Source of the DNA: JAWKWH01 sp965204295
GTDB taxonomy: Bacteria; Pseudomonadota; Alphaproteobacteria; Rhizobiales; Rhizobiaceae
DNA: 64,000 nt
Direction: 5' to 3'
NCBI GenBank assembly: GCA_965204295.1
Contig: OZ241973.1
Span: 434,001-498,000 of the forward strand
In this document: in pieces, positions 44,409-53,617 of the stretch
Position numbering within the stretch: position 1 is the first letter of the stretch
How the letters are laid out: the number at the start of each line of letters is the position of its first letter
Made by a program: the position numbers and the translations under genes
Notes under the pieces: model-generated
Told to the model about the DNA's origin: nothing
What the model saw: only the letters and a program-made list of their open reading frames with translations
The model's database searches: none

Positions 44409-46319
44409 TCACCCATTCCACCGCCCGTCCCGTTTCATCTCCTCGATCTCGCGCATGGCGCGTTCGCGCAGGCGCGTATCGCGGATCATGCGGCCGACCT
44501 CGGCGTCGTCCGAACGGTCGGAGTAGCGGAATTCGGAATCGGCGTAGCGGTTGATCTCCTGCATCACCATGTCCATGGAAAACGGCCCGCGCAGTTCCTC
44601 GATCATCGCCTTCTTGTCGTCGTAGGGTCTGCGCATGAAGGCGTCGGCCGTTTCGAACCACTCGTCCGGCAGTTCCACGTCCATCGCCCGCATCCTGATC
44701 GCGTCGGTTATGTTTCTGATGGCGCGACCGGTAAAGCGCGGCTCGGCGGTCCTGATCATGTGCAGATAGGCGCCGACATCGGCCAGCGTCTTCGGCTCGC
44801 CATGCCGGTCCAGAAAACGCCCGTAGACCCTGGTCAAGCCCTCCTCTTGCGGTCTGGAGTGCCGCTCGTAGGCCGTTTGCACGGCTCGTCCGATCGCCTG
44901 CGCTTCATAAAGCCGGTGTTCGCCGAGCGGAATCTCGTGGTTCCCGCCGGCCAGCAGCACGAAAATGTCGGTATAGTCGTCGCGGGTCTGGGGGCCGTCC
45001 ACCAGCCAGCGCGCGCCGGCCCTCTGCCTGAGAGCGTCGTCGACGTTTTCCGGATAATTGGAGAACATGCCGAACGAGCAGTTCCCGCGCACCACCGTCG
45101 CCGCGCCGGCGAAGCTCTCCATCAGCACGCCGGTGATTTCGTGCTGGCCGGCGGAAGCGCGGTCGTCGGAGCGTTTCGCCGCCACCTGATCGATGTCGTC
45201 GACGGTTCCGAAGCCGATGGCGCGCGGATTGACGACATTGTCGATGAATTGCTTGCAGCTTTGCCCCGACCTGCCCTGATAGGAGGATATCCGGTCGACG
45301 CCGAAATTCTCGTAATGGAACGGATAGCCGGCGACGGCGCAATAGTCGTTGATCAGCCCGGCGGTCATTTGGATCAGGATCGTCTTGCCGGTTCCCGGCG
45401 CGCCGTCGCCGATGAAGGTGAACAGAAAGCCGCCCAGTTCCACGAACGGATTCATCTGCCGGTCGAAATCGTAGGCCATCAGCATCCTGGCGAGTTTGAT
45501 CGCCTGAGATTTGGCGACGTGGTTGCCGACGATCTCATCCGGCTTCTTGAAGGCCATCGCCAGGGGTTTGCGTTTCCGCCCCGGCGCAACGTCAAAACCG
45601 TCGATGGTGAAATCGTCTTTCTCGATGCGGATATGCGCGTCCTCGAATACGCCAAGCCCGTCGAAGCGGTTGCGCCGCCGCAGCAGCCCCTCGATCGCGA
45701 CGCGCGCAAGCGCGCGGGCGCGAACCGTCAGATCGATGTCGTCCTTCGAGCCGGCAATCGCCGCATCGAGGCCGGCGATCATCGATTTCAACGCATCCTG
45801 AGCCGTATCGAACAGAAAATCCGGTTCGTCGGTATCGCCGGCCGGTTCGCCTTCGCTCTCCAGCGTCTGCAACAGATAGGAGGCGAACGAAAACGCCGCC
45901 GCATAGGCGGAGGCCGACAGCAGCCGCTTATAGGCCGCCGCGGCGTCGCCCTCCAGCGGCGAGCGGGCGTTCTTCGCCTTCAGGCTTTCCAGATCGGTGC
46001 TCTCGGCAAAGGCGTCGGCAATCGCGAGGGCGACGGCGATGCCGCGCCGGGCGCGATAAAGCAACGTATGCCGCGGGATCGACAGCATGGGGTCGCCGGC
46101 GCCGGTCGCGGCCACCGTCCTGGCGAGCTCCACCTCACGGGTCCGCCGCACGCCGCCCGTCGATACCGTCGAGACGAACCGCCGCCGCGCACCGGCCGGT
46201 CCGGTTCGCGAAGAACGCCCGTCGTCTTCCATCGCGACGATGCGCGTGACCATGGATTGCGCCGTGGACAGGTGTTTTTCGATGTCCTTTTCGGCGATCG
46301 TCGTCAGACCCGTATCCAT
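44409..46319 (-). CDS. AAA+ ATPase
   Basis: 636 aa. The N-terminal 280 residues are helical and unrecognised (AYKRLLSASAYAAAFSFASY). Walker A is GDGAPGTGKTILIQM (about 305) and Walker B-like IGFGTVDDIDQVAA (about 380) has two Asp in place of DE; RQRAGARWLVDGP contains a possible Arg finger. AAA+ proteins remodel proteins or complexes using ATP; the client is probably among the co-encoded unknown proteins. 9 bp after the gene at 46329 on the same strand. Confidence 0.8.
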   Translation of the reverse strand: MDTGLTTIAEKDIEKHLSTAQSMVTRIVAMEDDGRSSRTGPAGARRRFVSTVSTGGVRRTREVELARTVAATGAGDPMLSIPRHTLLYRARRGIAVALAIADAFAESTDLESLKAKNARSPLEGDAAAAYKRLLSASAYAAAFSFASYLLQTLESEGEPAGDTDEPDFLFDTAQDALKSMIAGLDAAIAGSKDDIDLTVRARALARVAIEGLLRRRNRFDGLGVFEDAHIRIEKDDFTIDGFDVAPGRKRKPLAMAFKKPDEIVGNHVAKSQAIKLARMLMAYDFDRQMNPFVELGGFLFTFIGDGAPGTGKTILIQMTAGLINDYCAVAGYPFHYENFGVDRISSYQGRSGQSCKQFIDNVVNPRAIGFGTVDDIDQVAAKRSDDRASAGQHEITGVLMESFAGAATVVRGNCSFGMFSNYPENVDDALRQRAGARWLVDGPQTRDDYTDIFVLLAGGNHEIPLGEHRLYEAQAIGRAVQTAYERHSRPQEEGLTRVYGRFLDRHGEPKTLADVGAYLHMIRTAEPRFTGRAIRNITDAIRMRAMDVELPDEWFETADAFMRRPYDDKKAMIEELRGPFSMDMVMQEINRYADSEFRYSDRSDDAEVGRMIRDTRLRERAMREIEEMKRDGRWNG

Positions 46320-46328
46320 CCGAATTTC

Positions 46329-47486
46329 CTAGACGTCCGAGATAACCTGCCCGTTCGACAGGATATGCACCGTGTAATCGTTAAAAATCCTCCGCGCTTC
46401 GCCGGACGCGTAAAGCGCCTGATAGGCTTCGTGCGGTATCAGCGCATGTTTCTCATACGCGCTGACGCCCATGCGCGCGGCTTCCAGATCGTCCGTATCG
46501 ATGTGAAACTCGTCGCGCGCCGGCTCAGACGACCACAAGCCTCTGCGTTCGGGGCGCTCGGATTTGGAGAACACCTCCTGCACCGTCCATGTCAGCAGCC
46601 AGGCGTTCGCGGCGTCGCGCACCGCGCCCAGCACATCGCCGACCGTCGAATTATGCGCGGTGATTCCGGCGGAGTAGAACGGTCCGAGCACGATGCGCCG
46701 CAACTGTTTCGGATGCAATTTGTCAAAATCCTTGTCCAGATTGCCGGCGATCGTCGCCGGCGACAGCGAATAGGCGGAATTCCTCTCGGCGAAATCGTCG
46801 AACCGGCGCGCCAGATCGGGATTCGGAAGCCCCTCGACCGGCAACGCGATGTCCACACCCTTTTTCATGCGACCGTCCCCGTCGACCAGCGCGGACACCA
46901 TGCGGTCGGTCGAATCCTCCACGCCGGCCATATAAACCAGCGGCAGGTTCGCGCCGCCGTCGAACCAGCCCCAGTGGACAAGGTAGAAGGGCCGGCCGGT
47001 CTTCGGATTGGTCGAAACCCTGACCGTGCGCGGCAACACGAAGGGCGAGAAAATCCGCCCGGCTTCGACATTTTCAAGATACAGCCGCTCGGCCGCGGAC
47101 TTCTGCAACGCGCCGGGAAACTGTTTGCGACGAAGGATGAAATCCGCCATTTCGGCGCGCAACGCGTCGGCGTCGGGAATATTCGCCAATCTGTGTTTTG
47201 CCTGCCGGCGATCGTTCTCCAGTTCCAGAACGCTCTGGAATACGGGAAACCCGCTCTCGGCGCGGGAAATCCTGAATTTGTCCAGAAATCCGATCCGGTT
47301 TCGCCAGCAGTCGAACGAGCGCTCCAGCCGCGCGATGTATTCGACCGTGATCCCGGCGACGAGCCCATGGCGATAGAACGGCGACCGCTTCTCCCGCAGG
47401 AAAATGTCGAGACCGCCGAGCGCCGCCGATATGGCGTTGAAATAGCGCTCCGCCGAACGCCGGTCAAACGGTCTATCGGGTGACAT
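46329..47486 (-). CDS. uncharacterised protein of the AAA+ operon
   Basis: 385 aa. Helical N-terminus (FNAISAALGGLDIFLREKRS), then a mixed region with FYLVHWGWFDGGANLPLVYM and LHPKQLRRIVLGPFYSAGIT. No signal peptide or known motif. Its start lies 14 bp inside the end of the coiled-coil gene, so the two are translationally coupled. Function not known. Confidence 0.7.
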   Translation of the reverse strand: MSPDRPFDRRSAERYFNAISAALGGLDIFLREKRSPFYRHGLVAGITVEYIARLERSFDCWRNRIGFLDKFRISRAESGFPVFQSVLELENDRRQAKHRLANIPDADALRAEMADFILRRKQFPGALQKSAAERLYLENVEAGRIFSPFVLPRTVRVSTNPKTGRPFYLVHWGWFDGGANLPLVYMAGVEDSTDRMVSALVDGDGRMKKGVDIALPVEGLPNPDLARRFDDFAERNSAYSLSPATIAGNLDKDFDKLHPKQLRRIVLGPFYSAGITAHNSTVGDVLGAVRDAANAWLLTWTVQEVFSKSERPERRGLWSSEPARDEFHIDTDDLEAARMGVSAYEKHALIPHEAYQALYASGEARRIFNDYTVHILSNGQVISDV

Positions 47487-48561
47487 AGTTCGCGGCGTCG
47501 TGTTTCTTCATCACGTCATCGAAACGCCTGGCGAACGCTTCGTCGGCGAGCTTCTTGCGCCGCTGAATATCCGCCGTCATCGTCATGTTCTTTTCGTGCA
47601 TCTCCAAAAGATCGCCGATGTGACGCCGGGCCGCGGACCCGATCCCCGCCATGGTCTCCTCGGCCGTATTGTCAACCTGGCCGCCGAGCGTGTCGATCCT
47701 GTGCGCCACATCCTGCTGGGCGGCGGTTTTCAGCGAATCCTCCAGCGATTTGTAGAGCACGATGCGCTGCTCGGTATCGATCGTCAGCTTGTTGATCAGC
47801 GTGTTCTGCGCGGCGATCTGGTTGTTGAGCGAATCGACGAAGGTCTGGAACATCGAGGTATAGCGTTCCAGTGTCTGGCTTTCGGCCAGCAACTCCTGCT
47901 CCCTGGCCTGCGCCTCGTTATACCCGGTCGCCAGTTTCGAACGTTCGCCTTCGAGCCCGGTCCGCTCTTTCCGATTTGTCGAAGCGGCAATCCTGTTTTC
48001 GATGTCGAGAAGCGCGGGATTCAGATCCTCGATGCGCTTCCGCGTCTCCTCAAGCAGGTCCATCGCGCTTTTGCGCCGTTCGATCACTCCGCCAAGACTT
48101 GCCTCCGATGTCTTGTAGCGCTCTTCGAGAATGTCTTTCTGCTTTTTCAGGATTCCGACGATCGTATCGGATTTCGACAACAGTTCCTGAAGGTTTCCGG
48201 CAAGCGACATATTGCGCACGCGATCCGTGCGCATGCGCTGCTTTCTCCGTTGCGAGAACAGGCCGATAAAGGTTTCCCAGCCCGAATAGCTTTTCATGCT
48301 CTCGAACTCGGCGCCGAATACGTCGGTCGCGTCCTCGAGACCGATGATCAGATCGGCGATGTTGCCTTCCATCACCGTCCGCTGCCTGAGCACATCCTCG
48401 ATGCGGGCATTTTCGATGTCGAAATCGGCGTCGCCGATTTTCCGGTCGGTCCCGGCGAACCCGTCGAGCGCGACACCGGACCGCTCGATCCTGGAGCGCA
48501 TGTTCTCCACCACCCCGCGGGTCTTTTCGATTTCGGCGTCGAGCTTCTGCAAGGCGGCCAT
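47473..48561 (-). CDS. coiled-coil protein, first gene of the AAA+ operon
   Basis: 362 aa from ATG 48561 (GGGAGAG upstream). Almost wholly helical with long heptad stretches (LQKLDAEIEKTRGVVENMRS; ILKKQKDILEERYKTSEASL; QIAAQNTLINKLTIDTEQRI). The arrangement resembles coiled-coil scaffold proteins such as those of the toxic-anion/TelA group, but I see no specific signature. It may be a scaffold or substrate of the AAA+ ATPase encoded downstream. Confidence 0.7.
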   Translation of the reverse strand: MAALQKLDAEIEKTRGVVENMRSRIERSGVALDGFAGTDRKIGDADFDIENARIEDVLRQRTVMEGNIADLIIGLEDATDVFGAEFESMKSYSGWETFIGLFSQRRKQRMRTDRVRNMSLAGNLQELLSKSDTIVGILKKQKDILEERYKTSEASLGGVIERRKSAMDLLEETRKRIEDLNPALLDIENRIAASTNRKERTGLEGERSKLATGYNEAQAREQELLAESQTLERYTSMFQTFVDSLNNQIAAQNTLINKLTIDTEQRIVLYKSLEDSLKTAAQQDVAHRIDTLGGQVDNTAEETMAGIGSAARRHIGDLLEMHEKNMTMTADIQRRKKLADEAFARRFDDVMKKHDAANYVTR

Positions 48562-48681
48562 GGCGCGTCTCTCCCGGTTTTTCAGGTTTGTGCAATATAG
48601 CGATCGCAATCGGCGAATCAAAGCCCGTCAAATCGTCGATGCGCCATGGAAAACCCGGCGCAATCTGGCGATCCGGCACGA

Positions 48682-49293
48682 TCAATCGCCCGAAAACCCG
48701 ATCATATCCTCCGGTTTCATCCGACCCATTTCCTCCTCCCAGTGCCTGCGGCAAAGCGAGACATACTGATCCTTGCCGATCGCGACCTGATCGCCCTCAC
48801 GGGCAATCCCGCCGTCCGGCCCGATCCTGACCGCCATTGTCGCCTTGCGCCCGCAGCGGCAGATGGATCTGACCTCCCGCAATTCGTCCGCATGGGCCAG
48901 CAGGGCCTTCGAACCGGAAAAGAGATTTCCCCGGAAATCCGTGCGCAATCCGTAACACATCGCCGGAATGTCAAGGCGGTCGACCACGCGCGCCAGTTGC
49001 CAGACCTGCTCCTCTTCGAGAAACTGCGCCTCGTCGACGAAAACGCAATGAACCGGGCTCGACGCATGTTTTTCCGCGACCCATGCGAACAGGTCGTCGC
49101 CGGTTCGAAACATCTCCGCCTCGATCTCCAATCCGATACGCGAGGAGACGTATCCGCGATCTCCCTTGCGGTAGTGGCCGGCGACAAACTGCATCGTCGC
49201 CATACCGCGCTCACGGTAATTGTAAGACGCCTGCATCAGCATGGTCGTCTTGCCGGCGTTCATGGTGGCGTAGTGAAAGTAAAGCTTGGCCAT
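48682..49293 (-). CDS. tdk: thymidine kinase
   Basis: 203 aa, type II thymidine kinase. P-loop MNAGKTTMLMQASYNYRERG, Walker B-like VFVDEAQFLEEEQV with the catalytic Glu, TDFRGNLFSGSKAL lasso loop, and structural zinc ligands SICRCGRKAT and SLCRRHW. It phosphorylates thymidine in nucleotide salvage in the cytoplasm. Starts 55 bp from betI, which is on the same strand upstream. Confidence 0.95.
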   Translation of the reverse strand: MAKLYFHYATMNAGKTTMLMQASYNYRERGMATMQFVAGHYRKGDRGYVSSRIGLEIEAEMFRTGDDLFAWVAEKHASSPVHCVFVDEAQFLEEEQVWQLARVVDRLDIPAMCYGLRTDFRGNLFSGSKALLAHADELREVRSICRCGRKATMAVRIGPDGGIAREGDQVAIGKDQYVSLCRRHWEEEMGRMKPEDMIGFSGD

Positions 49294-49348
49294 GGGCTTT
49301 CGCGGCGAACGGACACGAAATGCTGACTATCGCACGGCCCGCGGCCGC

Positions 49349-49957
49349 TCAAGCGCCGTTCGCCGCTTTCGCTTCCGGCCGTGCAAAACCGAGCGTCAGA
49401 TCGACATAACCCTCCGCCAGCCGGCGCCCGTCGCGAAAATGCCGGGCGTCGCCGCCAAGCGAATAGCGGATGTAAACGCCGTCGATCAGGGCGCCGATCC
49501 CTTCGGCGACCGACGCGGCGTCATCTCCCGCGAGCGGTTTCAATTCATGGATCAGATTGGAGCGCAGGCGGCGCGTGTAGACCGAAAGCAGCTGCCGCGC
49601 TTCGCGGGATCCCCGGGCGTGAACGTAAAACGCCAGCCACGCCGACACCACTTCGGGCCGGAACTGTTCTTCGCCCAGGCTGGCGCGAATAATGGCGAAA
49701 AGCCGCTGGCGGGGCGTGATCGCGAATTTCAGCTCCTTGCGCGCCTGTTCGGAAAACTGCGACAAAAGATGCCGCATCGCCGCGACTATCAGCCGGTCTT
49801 TCGAGCCGAAATAATGATGGGCCAACCCTTGAGAAACACCGGCGCGCGAGGCGATATCCCGGATTGTGACATCGAGGGAGCCACGGGCATGGATCGCCGC
49901 GATCGCGGCTGAAATCAGTTCCTTGCGCCTTATCGACTCCACCCCGATTTTTGGCAT
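49349..49957 (-). CDS. betI: choline-responsive TetR repressor BetI
   Basis: 202 aa. The HTH region TIRDIASRAGVSQGLAHHYF with GSKDRLI is the BetI signature, and the C-terminal ligand domain is full length. BetI represses choline uptake and glycine betaine genes until choline is present. Divergent from choX, with an 11-bp inverted repeat between them. betA and betB are not in this window. Confidence 0.9.
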   Translation of the reverse strand: MPKIGVESIRRKELISAAIAAIHARGSLDVTIRDIASRAGVSQGLAHHYFGSKDRLIVAAMRHLLSQFSEQARKELKFAITPRQRLFAIIRASLGEEQFRPEVVSAWLAFYVHARGSREARQLLSVYTRRLRSNLIHELKPLAGDDAASVAEGIGALIDGVYIRYSLGGDARHFRDGRRLAEGYVDLTLGFARPEAKAANGA

Positions 49958-49986
49958 CGCCGGTCTCCCCTCGTCTCCGCACCCTA

Positions 49987-50016
49987 GTTTATATTGAACG
50001 GTCGCTCAATATAAAC
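49987..50016. promoter_or_regulatory. betI-choX operator, perfect inverted repeat
   Basis: GTTTATATTGA (49987-49997) and TCAATATAAAC (50006-50016) flank an 8-bp centre. The position between divergent betI and choX fits a BetI operator covering both promoters. Assignment is by position and symmetry. Confidence 0.8.
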
Positions 50017-50088
50017 CTGAATCATATAAACTTGCATTGCGTCCTGTTTTGTGGCCCGATGCGTATTCAATTCAGTGGAGGACAAGAC

Positions 50089-51030
50089 ATGCGCACATTC
50101 CTTTCCGTTTCGGCATTCGCGCTCGCCGCCGCGATTGCCGCGCCCGCCGTCGCCGCGGAGCCCGAAAGCTGTGGAACCGTTCGCTTTTCGGACGTGGGCT
50201 GGACCGACATAACGGCGACCACCGCGGCGGCGACGGAAGTGCTGAAGGCGCTCGGCTACGAAACCGACATCAAGGTTCTTTCGGTGCCGGTCACCTATGC
50301 GTCGCTCAAGAACAGGGACATCGACGTGTTCCTTGGCAACTGGATGCCGACAATGGAGGGCGATATCGCGCCCTACCGCGAGGATGGATCGGTCGATACC
50401 GTGCGTGAAAATCTCGAAGGCGCGAAATATACCCTGGCGACCAACAAGGCGGGCGCCGACCTGGGCATCGGGGATTTCGCCGACATCGCCGGGCACAAGG
50501 ACGCGCTGGGCGCGAAAATCTACGGCATCGAACCGGGCAACGACGGCAATCGTCTGATCCTCGACATGATCGACAAGAACGCGTTCGGGCTGAACGAATT
50601 CGAAGTCGCCGAATCCTCGGAACAGGGTATGCTGGCGCAGGTCGAACGCACGACGAACAAGGGCGAACCGATCATATTCCTCGGCTGGGAGCCCCACCCG
50701 ATGAACGCCAATTTCGAGATGACCTATCTCACCGGCGGCGACGATTATTTCGGTCCGAATCTCGGCGGCGCGACCGTCTTCACCAACGTGCGCGCGGGCT
50801 ATGTCGCCGAATGCGAAAATGTGGGCAGGTTTCTGTCGAACCTGAAATTTTCGCTGGCGATGGAAAACGAGATCATGGGCGCGATCCTCAACGACGGCGA
50901 AGACCCCGCCGACGCGGCGAACGCCTGGATGAAGGCGGACGCGGACATGGCTTCAAGCTGGCTCGACGGCGTGACGACGCGGGACGGCGGCGACGCGGTC
51001 GCGGCGGTGAAGACGCACCTCGGAATGTGA
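50089..51030 (+). CDS. choX: choline ABC transporter, substrate-binding protein
   Basis: 313 aa. Start ATG 50089 after GTGGAGGAC. Signal peptide about 1-22 (FALAAAIAAPAVAA) sends it to the periplasm. SCGTVRFSDVGWTDITATTA, DVFLGNWMPTME and IIFLGWEPHPMN carry the aromatic residues typical of ChoX/OpuAC quaternary-amine binding. First gene of choXWV. Confidence 0.92.
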   Translation: MRTFLSVSAFALAAAIAAPAVAAEPESCGTVRFSDVGWTDITATTAAATEVLKALGYETDIKVLSVPVTYASLKNRDIDVFLGNWMPTMEGDIAPYREDGSVDTVRENLEGAKYTLATNKAGADLGIGDFADIAGHKDALGAKIYGIEPGNDGNRLILDMIDKNAFGLNEFEVAESSEQGMLAQVERTTNKGEPIIFLGWEPHPMNANFEMTYLTGGDDYFGPNLGGATVFTNVRAGYVAECENVGRFLSNLKFSLAMENEIMGAILNDGEDPADAANAWMKADADMASSWLDGVTTRDGGDAVAAVKTHLGM

Positions 51031-51048
51031 ATTCCGCGAATGCCGTAC

Positions 51049-51082
51049 AAAGGCCGGGCGGGATCGATCCCGCCCGGCCTTT
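51049..51082 (+). terminator. intercistronic hairpin between choX and choW
   Basis: A perfect 34-nt palindrome (arms AAAGGCCGGGCGGGATC and GATCCCGCCCGGCCTTT) starting 19 bases after the choX stop and followed by ATTG. It likely acts as a partial terminator or RNA stabiliser giving more ChoX than ChoW/ChoV, as is common for binding-protein genes. Confidence 0.75.
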
Positions 51083-51136
51083 ATTGCAACGTCGCGCGGC
51101 CGGAGAAGACGGAAACGATTGACGAGGGGTGGAGAC

Positions 51137-51973
51137 GTGGACTGGCTGACTTCCTACAAACTCCCGGTCGGCAAGGCCGCGAAACGGGCGGTGGACTGGC
51201 TGACCGACAACCTTGCCTGGCTGTTCGACGCGCTTTCGGTGATCATGCAGGCGATCATCGACGCCGTCCTCTTCGTCCTGGCCGGGCCGCACCCCCTGAT
51301 CATGATCGTCGCGTTCGCGGCCGTCGCCTACGCGCTTCGCCGCTCGACGGCGGTCGCGGCGCTGACGGCGGCCGGTTTTCTGTTCATTCTCAATCAGGGT
51401 TACTGGGAAGAGACGATGGAGACGCTGACGCTGGTGCTGTCGGCGTGCATCGTCTGCATGGGCGTCGGCGTTCCCATCGGCATATTCGCCGCCCACAATC
51501 CCAGGTTCTACACGGTTCTTCGCCCGATCCTGGACCTGATGCAGACACTGCCGACCTTCGTCTATCTCATTCCGGCGATCGTCTTCTTCGGCATCGGCAT
51601 GACGCCCGGATTGATCGCCACGGCGATCTTCGTCCTGCCCGCGCCGATCAGATTGACTCACCTCGGCGTGTCGTCGACCCCGCGCCAGTTGATCGAGGCC
51701 GGCGAGGCGTTCGGCGCGACGCCGCGGCAATTGTTGTGGAAGGTGGAACTGCCGTATGCGGCGCCCCAGATCATGGCCGGACTGACCCAGACCATCATGC
51801 TGTCGCTGTCGATGGTGGTGATCGCCGCCCTCGTCGGCGCGGACGGCCTGGGCGTGCCGGTGGTGCGCGCGCTGAACACGGTCAACACGGCGCTCGGTTT
51901 CGAGGCGGGCTTCATCATCGTCGTCGTGGCGATCATTCTCGATCGCATCCTGCGCGTCAGGGAGAACGGCTGA
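51137..51973 (+). CDS. choW: choline ABC transporter, permease
   Basis: 278 aa from GTG 51137 with GGGGTGGAGAC upstream. About six membrane helices and the BPD-permease EAA-like loop EAGEAFGATPRQLLWKVELP that docks with the ATPase. Inner-membrane part of the choline importer. Its stop overlaps the choV start (TGATG). Confidence 0.92.
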   Translation: MDWLTSYKLPVGKAAKRAVDWLTDNLAWLFDALSVIMQAIIDAVLFVLAGPHPLIMIVAFAAVAYALRRSTAVAALTAAGFLFILNQGYWEETMETLTLVLSACIVCMGVGVPIGIFAAHNPRFYTVLRPILDLMQTLPTFVYLIPAIVFFGIGMTPGLIATAIFVLPAPIRLTHLGVSSTPRQLIEAGEAFGATPRQLLWKVELPYAAPQIMAGLTQTIMLSLSMVVIAALVGADGLGVPVVRALNTVNTALGFEAGFIIVVVAIILDRILRVRENG

Positions 51974-53022
51974 TGTCCGCTCCCCATATCGAGATCGACA
52001 ATGTGTCGATCGTGTTCGGCGCCGACACGGCCGGCGCGCTGGCGCTGGCGGACCGGGGCAAGGATCGCGCCGAAATTCAGGAAGCGACGGGAAACGCGCT
52101 CGGCGTGCACGATTGTTCGGTGGACATCGGCGAGGGCGAGATCCTGGTCCTGATGGGATTGTCGGGATCGGGCAAGTCGACATTGCTGCGCGCGATCAAT
52201 CGGCTCAATCCGATCGCTCGCGGCACGGTTCGCATCCGCGCGAACGGGACCGCGCACGATGTGGCGAAGGCGGGAAGCGAAGAACTGCGCGCCATCCGCG
52301 GCAAGCTGGTCTCCATGGTATTTCAGCAGTTCGCGCTCCTTCCCTGGCGAACCGTCGGCGACAATGTCGGTTTCGGACTGGAGCTTGCCGGCATGGACAG
52401 GTCCGAACGAGCGATGCGCACGAGAGAGCAACTCGAACTGGTCGGCCTGGCGGACCGGGCCGACAGTCCGGTCGGAGAATTGTCGGGCGGCATGCAGCAG
52501 CGCGTCGGACTCGCACGCGCCTTCGCGACCGGAGCGCCGATATTGCTGATGGACGAACCGTTTTCGGCGCTCGATCCCCTTATCCGCTCGCGTCTTCAGG
52601 ATGAACTGCTCGATCTGCAACGGAGATTGAGGAAAACCATGATTTTCGTCAGTCACGACCTGGACGAAGCGCTGAAGATCGGCAATCGCATCGCGATCAT
52701 GGAAGGCGGCCGCATCGTCCAGTGCGGCACGGCGCAGGATATCCTGTTGTCGCCGGCCGACGAGTATGTCGCCGACTTCGTGGCGCACATGAACCCGCTG
52801 GGCGTGCTGTGCGCGAAGGATGTCATGCGCGACGCGGATGAAGGCGCCGGCAAAACCGCGCCGGTCGCGGGAACGGCCACGCCGGACAGTCCGGTGCGTC
52901 AATTGCTGCCCTCGCTGGCCGGGACCAAGGGCGAGATCGGCGTCATCGACAACGGCCGCCTGGTCGGAACGATCGATTCCGACGACATCGTCGCGGCGAT
53001 CGCCCGCTATCAGGCCGGGTGA
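51973..53022 (+). CDS. choV: choline ABC transporter, ATP-binding protein
   Basis: 349 aa. Walker A GLSGSGKSTLLRAINRLNP, Q-loop FQQFALLPWRTV, signature ELSGGMQQRVGLARAFATGA, Walker B ILLMDEPFSALDPLIRS, His switch FVSHDLDEAL: a complete ProV-like ATPase. A C-terminal extension replaces the CBS pair (about 290-349). Powers choline uptake with ChoX and ChoW. Confidence 0.93.
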   Translation: MSAPHIEIDNVSIVFGADTAGALALADRGKDRAEIQEATGNALGVHDCSVDIGEGEILVLMGLSGSGKSTLLRAINRLNPIARGTVRIRANGTAHDVAKAGSEELRAIRGKLVSMVFQQFALLPWRTVGDNVGFGLELAGMDRSERAMRTREQLELVGLADRADSPVGELSGGMQQRVGLARAFATGAPILLMDEPFSALDPLIRSRLQDELLDLQRRLRKTMIFVSHDLDEALKIGNRIAIMEGGRIVQCGTAQDILLSPADEYVADFVAHMNPLGVLCAKDVMRDADEGAGKTAPVAGTATPDSPVRQLLPSLAGTKGEIGVIDNGRLVGTIDSDDIVAAIARYQAG

Positions 53023-53190
53023 ACCCCGCCTCCCGGACCGCGGCATCGGACGGTTTCGGGCCGTCATGGCGGGCGGGAACGCGATCGGCGCCCCTCCCCA
53101 GGTCGGATCGTTGCCATCGACCTCCGCATACGCGCCGCCCGTCGTCGCCTCGCTTACCGCCTTGGAGCACCGGCCGGTTCGCGTACCGGT

Positions 53191-53604
53191 TTATCCGTCG
53201 GATTTGAGCTTGAAATTCCCGCCGCCGGCTTCGACGGCGCGGTAAAAGCACGACCGTTTGCCGGTGTGACAGGATACGCCATCGCCGGCGATTTCGACTT
53301 TCAGCCAGATGGCGTCCTGATCGCAGTCGGTGCGGATTTCCTTGATGCGCAGGAAGTTCGCCGATGTTTCGCCCTTCTTCCACAGCGTTCGCCTGGAGCG
53401 CGACCAGAAATGGGCGATTCCCGTTTCCAGACTCAACGCCAGCGCTTCGGCGTTCATAGCGGCGACCATCAGAAGTTCCCCGTCGTCCGCGGCGGTCACG
53501 ATCGCCGGCAACAGGCCGTTGTCATCGAAACGCGGCGTGAACGCCGCGCCGCTTTCCAGCAGCCGCCTGTCGGCGGGCGGTGCGACAAATCGTTGCCCGG
53601 ACAT
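53191..53604 (-). CDS. hisI: phosphoribosyl-AMP cyclohydrolase
   Basis: 137 aa from ATG 53604, 14 bp after the folE stop. TGIAHFWSRSRRTLWKKGET, RTDCDQDAIWLKVE and DGVSCHTGKRSCFYR contain the metal-binding Asp/Cys set. It opens the purine ring of phosphoribosyl-AMP in histidine synthesis. It lacks the HisE domain found in enterobacterial fusions, as is usual for alphaproteobacteria. Confidence 0.94.
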   Translation of the reverse strand: MSGQRFVAPPADRRLLESGAAFTPRFDDNGLLPAIVTAADDGELLMVAAMNAEALALSLETGIAHFWSRSRRTLWKKGETSANFLRIKEIRTDCDQDAIWLKVEIAGDGVSCHTGKRSCFYRAVEAGGGNFKLKSDG

Positions 53605-53617
53605 GTTCTGAAGGCGG

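Noticed and set aside
44760..47483. 907-codon + strand open frame antisense to the AAA+ operon
   Set aside because: It spans two coupled genes on the other strand and reads as low-complexity Arg/Gly/Asp sequence; an antisense shadow of GC-rich coding DNA.
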